Assembly: GCF_002855575.1 (NCBI RefSeq)
Contig: NZ_PKRQ01000004.1
Coordinates: 372,001-436,000 of the forward strand
Direction: 5' to 3'
DNA length: 64,000 nt
DNA from: Tabrizicola sp. TH137
GTDB lineage: Bacteria > Pseudomonadota > Alphaproteobacteria > Rhodobacterales > Rhodobacteraceae
Shown here: in pieces, positions 54,001 through 61,500 of the stretch
How positions within the stretch are numbered: the stretch's first letter is position 1
Layout of the letters: each line of letters opens with the position of its first letter
Made by a program: the position numbers and the translations under genes
Notes under the pieces: generated by a model
Database searches by the model: none
Told to the model about the DNA's origin: nothing
What the model saw: the letters and a program-made list of their open reading frames with translations, nothing else

Positions 54001-54050
54001 GCGAGCATCGGCAGGACAGGGCGACGGATCGCCCGGAGGGCAAGGCTCAT
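51024..54050 (-). CDS. RND-family efflux pump, inner-membrane component
   Basis: The product is 1,008 residues, the usual RND length. Two halves each have one helix, a large periplasmic domain and five to six helices. LATGIVVDDAIVEVENIHRH contains the paired Asp residues of the proton relay in transmembrane helix 4; the second half has ILAMLLLLGIVAKNAILIVDEGL. It exports drugs, dyes or other compounds using the proton gradient. The membrane fusion gene directly upstream overlaps its start (ATGA). No outer-membrane channel gene is present here, so it probably shares one. Confidence 0.9.
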   Translation of the reverse strand: MSLALRAIRRPVLPMLAIGLSSLLGLLALGDLPLRHLPDIGDDLVEARLAAPGLTLADTDLLLARPAEDSATAISGITSVSVTVAPGAVTLSLPLADPSQADAVASDLRDRLSALKGSTDIAFDVASLGPRSSRQMLAARIALSAPDAAGMEAIHDRLLPALHRLPGVDRVQADGLTRPELVITPHPERLAELGLTQADLAATLQARLAPSTGGRLDQAAQGALTLSLAGPVPEADPAALGRLPVTLPSGATLALSDLASIHLAHRPDTRRARLDGHAAVLISVYPQPGADLPDLLDRIDAAAAAFTRDHGIATRLIDRRADSVIAEARATLWALLEGGLLVLAVVWLTLRNRRSVALAMLVLPLSLLPTLLAMQALGFSFNIITLMALTLATGIVVDDAIVEVENIHRHLATGQSAWQATLTATRRIGRAVIATTLAIVAVFLPVAALPGMAGRYFLEFGGTIAIAALASLAVVRLVLPALAARWLVAATPPATRAANLTTPPPPAPPLARLHARALTLSFRHPLLIGLATLALIVLSVIAVFRAEGDFIPAEDRGRLTFALDLPRAEDAATAEARLDALTRDLLALDGIRHAAALRPEEDPTRLRLILDLAPRADRDPAAVIAARVQALLDTQPDLRARHLGETGRPQAELLLTGPDPATLDRIAAEAAASLHRSAALPNAALDRALIPEQRLILDPLAADALSLSRDEAARSLALLTRSADPIARLPQPGRAGLPVILDPGPARSLLLQSGDGPLVPLAAVTRPELTLTPARLERQDGQPVLRLMADRAPGQGAAEARAALTAALATTEAAALGIHPRATGDAAQRADLMAALKTALASALLLLAAVLFALYRSVGQVLVILLTLPLALGGAMMGLAATGQGLSLPAILAMLLLLGIVAKNAILIVDEGLSRIARGQDPANALLTAARLRARPVLMTSAAIIGGMLPSLAGWGEGAGFRQPLAIAVISGTALSTLLSLLIVPVLSLQAHRAGTALAARLRRYAPA

Positions 54051-55333
54051 GGCAGGCGGTCCGGGGTGAGGGAGGCGGAGGCCAGCCGACGGCGGCCCGG
54101 ATCGCCGGGAATGGTGACGGCCTCGCCATCCTGCACGAGATCAGGGGCGCGGGCGACGATGACATCGCCTTCGGAGAGGCCGGAGATGACCTCGACCTTG
54201 CCATCGGGGCGGGGGGCGGCAAGCGCGACCGGCGTGGCGACGGCGCGACCGTCGATGACGCGCATGACGGTGGTGCGGTCCCCCTGGAGGGTGAGGGCGG
54301 CGAGCGGCACTTCGATGGCGAGGCGGCGGTGGAGGACGAGGTCGGCGGAAAGGGCCATGCCGGGACGAAGGGTGGGGTCTTCGTCCAGATCGAGGCGGAT
54401 CGTGGCGAAGCCGCTGCCGTCTTCGGTGCCGAAGGGCAGGCCGAGAAGCCGGGGCCGCAGGACGGTGCCGTCGGCAAGGATCAGCGGCATGTCCTGGCCG
54501 ATGACCAGGCGGGAAAGATGGGCGACGGGCAGATCGACCTCGAGCGCGATGCGGCCATGGGCGGCGATGGTGGCGACCAGCGCTCCCGGTGCCGGGCGGG
54601 CGCCGATGCCGAGCGGCAGGTCGAGGATGCGGCCCGAAACGGGGGCGGTGAGCGTGGTCTCTTGCAGCGCGATGCGGGCCTGATCGGCGGCGAGTTCGGC
54701 CAGCGCCAGTTCATCCTGCGCCAGTTGCAGGGCAGAGGCGGCGAGGCTGTAGTCGGTTTCGGCGCGGTCCACTTCCAGCGCGGAGGTTTCGCGCCGGGTT
54801 TCGGCGGCGGCGCCGGTTTCGGCAAGCTGTGCCACGCGGGCGAGGGTGGCGCGGTTGCGGGACAGCGCGGCCTCGGCGAGCTGAAGCCTGTCGGAGGCGC
54901 TGATCGCGGTGCTCTGGGCGGTGGCGATGCGCAGTTCAGCGGCGCGCAGGGCGCGTTCAGCCGTGCCTGGGTCGAGGCGGGCGATGATTTCGCCTGCCTC
55001 GACCCAGTCTCCGATGGCGGCGGGGAGATGGGATAGCACACCATCGGAAGAGGAAGCGGTGACCGCCACGGGATCGCGGGCGGTGACTCGGGCGAAGACA
55101 TGGGTCTTTTCCTCGACCACGGCGCGGCGGATGGTTTCAACGCTGACGGGCCGGGGCGCGGCGGTCATTTCGCGCATGGTCCCCGCCGCTTCGCCATGCG
55201 CGGCGAGCGTGTCCTGGAGGACGAGAATCGCGATGGTGCAGAGCCAGACCAGCGTGCCGCGCGAGGCGAGGCGGAGAAGGAGGCCGGATTTGCCGTGCTG
55301 GGAAACAATCTCTGCGATTTCAGGTGATTGCAT
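54047..55333 (-). CDS. RND efflux membrane fusion protein (HlyD family)
   Basis: The product is 428 residues with an N-terminal membrane anchor (about 20-38). The periplasmic part follows the standard layout: lipoyl half-motifs IGDWVEAGEIIARLDPG and TTLTAPVSGRILDLPLG around a coiled coil (about 115-215), then beta-barrel and membrane-proximal domains with PGMALSADLVLHRRLAIEVP and VISGLSEGDVIVARA. It links the RND pump to an outer-membrane channel. The two genes overlap by four bases. Confidence 0.9.
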   Translation of the reverse strand: MQSPEIAEIVSQHGKSGLLLRLASRGTLVWLCTIAILVLQDTLAAHGEAAGTMREMTAAPRPVSVETIRRAVVEEKTHVFARVTARDPVAVTASSSDGVLSHLPAAIGDWVEAGEIIARLDPGTAERALRAAELRIATAQSTAISASDRLQLAEAALSRNRATLARVAQLAETGAAAETRRETSALEVDRAETDYSLAASALQLAQDELALAELAADQARIALQETTLTAPVSGRILDLPLGIGARPAPGALVATIAAHGRIALEVDLPVAHLSRLVIGQDMPLILADGTVLRPRLLGLPFGTEDGSGFATIRLDLDEDPTLRPGMALSADLVLHRRLAIEVPLAALTLQGDRTTVMRVIDGRAVATPVALAAPRPDGKVEVISGLSEGDVIVARAPDLVQDGEAVTIPGDPGRRRLASASLTPDRLP

Positions 55334-55466
55334 GGCGTGACCCTCTTCCCCCGGAGCGACTTGCCGGGGCTTGGGGAGAGGATGGCAGAGAGGGGCGCGG
55401 CTGTGGCCTACGCTTGGTCCGGCAGAGTGTTGGACGAAGGTCTGAAAGGGGCGAAAGAATCAGGCG

Positions 55467-55494
55467 AAGGGGGGCCGCAGAGGCGGCCCCCCTT
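55467..55494 (-). terminator. Terminator of the giant RTX/Hint gene
   Basis: AAGGGGGGCCGC and GCGGCCCCCCTT form a perfect 12-bp stem around an AGAG loop, 25 bases after the stop on the minus strand. Confidence 0.75.
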
Positions 55495-55518
55495 TCCGGT
55501 TCAGCCGATCTGCGCGGC

Positions 55519-58500
55519 CTATTCGGCGGCGCGGATCGGGGTTTCGGCCAGCAGCGCGTCGCGGACGACGCGGGCCTCGGCTGCGGTGAGGCTGCGGCGG
55601 GCGCTGGGGCCATAGGCGGAGAAGTCCATGCCATCGAGTTGCGGGAAGAGGGCGAGGATTTCCTCGCGCGCCGCCTCGGCCAGCGCCCCCCAGCCGACAT
55701 GGCCGGGATGGAAGCTTTCCGACGGGGCGCCTTCGGCGATGACCACCTCATGCGCATCGAAGAGCATGTGGAAATATTCCACCTTCTCACACTCTTCGGC
55801 CCGGATGCTGCCGTCATTGACCAGAAGCTTGGCCGCGACCAGAACCTCGGGTTCGTCGAAGAGCAGCTCCGCCTGCCAGCCGGACAGGAGCATCCGGTGC
55901 TGGGGCGAGACCGCGAGGCGGCGGGTGTTGCCGAGCGCCCCTGCCTCGATCACGATGGGGGCGAAACGGCCCTTGCCTGCGACCGTGCTGGACCCGATCC
56001 AGCGGATCGGCTGATAGCCGTGGTCGAGCGTGAAGACGAGATCGCCGGGGGCGAGGTCTTCGATCGCGCGTTCGCCTTCGGCCGTCAGGATGCGGGTGCC
56101 ACGGGTGAAGCAGACCACCGCCGTGTTTTCGACGTTGAGCAGCGCCCCATCGACCGCCGTGCCGCCATTCTGGAGGCGGAGGTCGCCCGCCCCCTGAAGC
56201 ACCCCGTCGGCCTGATCCGCCTTGAGCCAGGCCAGCGGGTTGGAGAAGGTCGCGCCGGGGTTGTTCTGGAGGAAGGTGGCCAGGGTCGCATCGTTGTAGA
56301 AGGCCGAGAGATCGACGAAGTCGTTGTCATTCGTCGGTGCACCCGGAGTGCCCTGGATGCCGGTGGTGGCGTCGAAGTCGGTGATGGTGTCGGCGCCCTG
56401 CACGGTGAAGAGATCCGCACCAGCCCCGCCGACGAGAAGGTCCGCCCCGATGCCGCCGACCAGCGTATCGCGGCCAACCCCGCCATTCAGCGTGTCATTG
56501 CCTTCGCCGCCGGTGAGGGAGTCGTTGCCTTCGTCGCCCGAGAGCGAGTCATTGCCCGCGCCGCCGTCGATCCGGTCATCATCCAGACCGCCGAAGATGA
56601 CGTCATTGCCGCCATCGCCCGACAGGCTGTCATTGTCGTCGAAGCCATAGATCGTGTCGTTGCCTTCGCCGCCAAGGACGGTGTCTTCGTTGTTGGTGGT
56701 GAGCGGGTCGGTGCCGTCATTGGGCAGATCGCCGGGCGTGAGGGCAGCGCTGCCGCCATAGAGCAGGTCGTTGCCTTCGGCCCCTTCGATGAGGTCGTCG
56801 CCTTCCTCGCCGATGATGGTGTCGTCGCCCGCGCCGCCGAAGACGCTGTCATCGTCGAGACCGGCGTCGATGGAATCGTTGCCGCCTTCGCCCTGGATGA
56901 GATCGGCGTCGTCGCCTGTCAGGATCGTGTCATTGCCCGCGCCGCCGAAGACCGTGTCGCGGTCATCGTTCGGATCGCTGTCGGAAAGGGCGCCTGCTTC
57001 GTCCGGGGTGGCCTGGGTGTTGCGGGTGTTGATGACATCGTCGCCCTCGCCCCCCGTGACCGAGTCGCGGCCATCGCCGCCGACAAGGCTGTCGGCCCCG
57101 TCGCCGCCATCGAGCGTGTCATTGCCTTCGTTGCCGAAGAGCGTGTCCGCGCCGTCGCCGCCTTCGATGAGGTCGTCGCCCTCGTTGCCTTCGGCGATGT
57201 CGGCCCCGGCCCCGGCGAAGAGCCGGTCATTGCCGGAACCGCCTTGCAGGCTGTCGGCCTCGTCGCCGCCATCGAGCGTGTCGTTGCCGGTCCCGCCCTG
57301 AAGCGTGTCGCGGCCCTCGTTGCCCGAGAGGCTGTCATCGCCGTTGCCGCCGATGAGACGGTCGTCGCCGATGCCGCCGGTGAGCGTGTCATCCTCGGAC
57401 CCGCCGTCGAGCGTGTCGTTGCCGTCGCCGCCGATGAGGAGGTCTTCGCCCGCGCCGCCGGTCAGATCGTCATTGCCGGAACCGCCGTCGAGGACGTCGT
57501 CGTTGGCGCCACCATTGACCACATCGTCGCCGGAGCCGGCATTGACAGTGTCATTGCCGCTGTTGGCGGCGATGGTGTCGTTGCCGGACCCTGCGTCGAT
57601 CACGTCATTGCCGCCGCCGGTGGCGATGGAGTCGTTGCCGGCATTGGTCGCGATGAGGATTGCGCCCGTGGTGCCCGCGCCGTCGATCGTGTCATTGCCG
57701 GAACCGGTGGCGAAACGTTCGATCTCGGTGAAGGTCAGGTCGGTCTGGCCATCACCATCCAGCCCGTTGACCGTGCCGTTTTCGGCATTGGCCGGGGAGA
57801 AGTCGATGGTGATGTTGCTGGTCTGCGCGGAGAGGTCGAGCTGGTCGCCCGCATCGCCATTGGCCGTGTCATCCGCATTGCCCGAGGTGGCATCGCTGCC
57901 GCCGTCGATCTGCGCGTTGACGTTGCTGTCGGAGGCGTCGGCGGTGAAGACGTCGTCGCCGCTGCCGCCCGCCGCCGTATCGGCCCCGCCGACGATGATG
58001 TCGTCATCGCCCGCGCCGCCGGTGACGGAATCGGCCCCGGCCCCGCCTTCCAGCGTGTCAGCGCCGGACCCGCCGATCAGCGTATCCGCGCCGGTGCCGC
58101 CGGCGAGGCTGTCGCTGCCTTCGCCACCATCGAGACGGTCGTCGCCGATGCCGCCGAGCAGGGTATCGGTGCCGTCGGCGCCAAAGAGGCTGTCATTGCC
58201 GTCGCCGCCGGAGAGGCTGTCGGAACCTTCGCCGCCATCCAGCAGGTCGGCCCCGTCATCGCCGGAAAGCGTATCGGCGCCTTCGCCGCCCGTGAGGCTG
58301 TCATTGCCGACATTGCCGCTGAGGCTGTCATCGCCCGCGCCGCCATCGACCGTGTCATTGCCGAGCCCGGCATCGACGGTGTCATTGCCCTGGCCTGCGG
58401 CGACGACATCGTTGAGGCCATCGCTGCCGTCGATCTGGTCGCCCTGGGTATCGGTGTAGGGCGTGCCGGCGACGCCGGAGGTGGGGGTCATCAGATCGCC

Positions 58501-61500
58501 CGCCGCCGTGCCATCGACGATGCCGTTGGTATCGACCAGCACCCGTTCGATTTCCGCGAAGGTGATGGTGACAGTCTGGCCGCCGCTGTTCTGGAAGGTG
58601 GCGGTGCCGCTTTCCGCGCCGGTGAAGGAAAGGGCGACATTGGTCAGGCCGCGCAGGTCGAGCACGTCGCCCGATCCGCCATTGGTGGGATCGGTCAGGT
58701 TTTCGCCGGTTTCGCCGCCGATGACGGTGATGCCCGCATTGCCCGAGAGGGCGGGGTTGACGCGGAATTCGTCATCGCCGTCGCCGCCTTCGGCCCGGTC
58801 GCCTGCGCCGATGATGAGGTCATCGTCATTGGCCCCGCCGAGGAGCGAGTCATTGCCCGCGCCGCCGGTGAGCAGATCGGACCCGTCATCGCCCGCGAGA
58901 GTGTCGTTCCCATCGCCGCCGTCGAGCGTGTCATTGCCCGCGCCGCCGATCAGGCTGTCGGCATCGCCGCCGCCGGAGATGCTGTCATTGCCTTCACCGC
59001 CGCCAATCGTGTCGTTGCCGGTGCCGCCTTCGGCGCTGTCATTGCCGTCGCCCAGCCCGACGAAATCGTTTCCGCCATCGGCCGAGACGCTGTCATCGCC
59101 CTGACCGGCGTCGATGGTATCCGCGCCCTCGCCGCCGATGATGCGGTCATCGCCCAGACCAGCGTCGAGCCGGTCGGCCCCATCGCCGCCATCCAGCGTG
59201 TCGTTGCCGCCATCGCCGGAGAGCGTGTCATTGCCGTCGTTGCCGGAAAGATCGTCCGCCTCGTCGCCACCGAAGAGTTGGTCATTGCCGCTGCCACCTG
59301 CGAGCGTGTCGCGCCCGGCATCGCCAAAGAGCGTGTCATTGTCCGCGCCGCCCGAAAGGCTGTCATCCGAGGCACCGCCATCGAGGAGATCGTTGCCAGC
59401 GTCGCCCGACAGCGTGTCGTTGCCGCTGCCGCCGATCAGACTGTCATCGCCCGAACCGCCTGCGATGCTGTCATTGCCGATGTCGCCATCGACCGTATCA
59501 TTGCCCAGGCCGGCATCGACGGTGTCATTGCCCGCGCCTGCGGCAACGCGGTCGTTCAGGCCATCGGTGCCGTCGATCTGGTCGCCCTGCGGATCGCGGA
59601 AGGGCGTGCCGCCCGGGCCGCTGGTGGGGGTCATCAGATCGCCCGCGCCGGTGCCATCGACGATGCCATCGGCGGAGGTCAGCACATTCTCGATTTCCGA
59701 GAAGGTGAGGGTGACGAGGTTGCCCGAGGTGTTGCGGAAGGTGGCTGTGCCGTTCTCGGAGGTGCCGGAGATCGGGTCGGGATTGGTGTAGGTGACCACC
59801 ACATCGGACAGGCCGCGCAGATCCAGCACGTCGCCGATGCGGCCGCCTGGGTTGTTGGTCGGGTCGATGACGGCTTCTTCCACCGTCTCGCCGCCGATGA
59901 CGGTGATGGGCGCGCTGCCCGAGAGCGTGGGATCGACGGTGAATTCGTCATCGCCCGCGCCGCCCTGCGCGATGTCGCCTGCGCCGACCACGATGTCGTC
60001 ATCGCCGTCGCCGCCGATGAGGGAGTCGTTGCCGGCCCCGCCTTGCAGCGTGTCGGTGCCGGTGCCGCCGGAAAGCGTGTCATTGCCATCGCCGCCCGTC
60101 AGGCTGTCATTGCCGGTCCCGCCCGAGACGCTGTCATCGCCGTCGCCGCCGGCCAGCGTGTCATTGCCGCCGTCGCCGGAGAGCGTGTCATCGCCACGGC
60201 CGCCGGTCAGGTCATCCTCGCCCGAGCCGCCTTCGAGGCTGTCGTTGTTGTCGCCGCCATCCAGCGTATCGCTGCCATCGCCGCCGACGAGGGTGTCATT
60301 GCCGGTGCCGCCGGTCAGGCTGTCGTCATTGTCGCCGCCGTCGAGGCTGTCATTGCCGTCGCCGCCCGCCAGCGTGTCGTCGCCGTCATTGCCTTGCAGC
60401 GTGTCATCGCTGCCGCCGCCATCGACGGAGTCATTGCCGCTGCCGCCGATGACGCGGTCGTTGCCGGAGCCGGAGGAAATGGTGTCATCCCCTGCCCCGC
60501 CCGTGATGCTGTCATTGCCGGAGCCGGTGGCGATGGTGTCATTGCCCGAGCCGGTGTCGATGGAGACGGGGCCGGTGGACGAGCCGCCATTGATCGTGTC
60601 ATTGCCGGAGCCGGTGAGGAGGCGTTCGATTTCGGTGAAGGTCAGGTCGATGCCGCCGTCGGAATCGAGGCCGTTGACCGTGCCGTTTTCCGGATTCGCG
60701 CCGAGGTTGACGGTCAGGCCACTGGTGCCTGCCGAGAGGTCGAGAAGATCGCCCGCGTCACCGTTGGCCGCATCGTCCGGCGCACCGGAGGTGCCGTCGC
60801 TGCCGCCGTCGAGGGTGATGTTGACATCAGACCCGGTGTCGGTGCCGTCGATGACGAAGACATCATCGCCGCTGCCGCCGGTGGCCGTATCGGCGCCGCC
60901 GACGGCGATGTCGTCATCGCCGAGACCGCCGGAGAGGGAATCGTTGCCGATGCCGCCCGCGAGGCTGTCGGACCCTTCGCCGCCATCGAGGCTGTCATTG
61001 CCCAGACCGCCGAAGATGGAATCATTGCCCGAGCCGCCGGTGACGCTGTCATTGCCGAGGCCTGCATTGATGATGTCGTTGCCGCCGCGGCCTTCGATCC
61101 GGTCGTCATTCCCGTCGGTGCCGTCGATCTGGTCGCCATCGGCATCGGTATAGCCGGGATCCATAGTTTCGCCGGTTTCCAGCCCCTCGACGATACCGTT
61201 GTTGGTGGGTTCGGGCGGCGGGAGGAGGAGGGTTTCGATCTCGGTGAAGGTGACGGTGCGGGCGAGGCCTTTCGCGTCGATCACCACGACCGAGCCGGAG
61301 GTGGAATCGCCATCGGCGTCGGTCGTCTGCACGAGGTTGCGGTAGAAGGTATAGCCGGTGAGATCGAGCCGGTCGCTGTCGGTGCCGGTGGTGCCGCCAT
61401 CGACCTGGATGCCGGACAGGGTGGTGCCGGCGGCATTGGTGGCCGTGGGGTCGATCACGATGGTATCGGCGCCGCCACCGCCGAAGATCGTGTCGCCGGA

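Noticed and set aside
51024-55333. RND pump as the secretion system of the RTX protein
   Set aside because: RTX proteins leave through ABC-type type I systems; this fusion protein is the RND type and is coupled to an RND pump, so no link to RTX export is supported.
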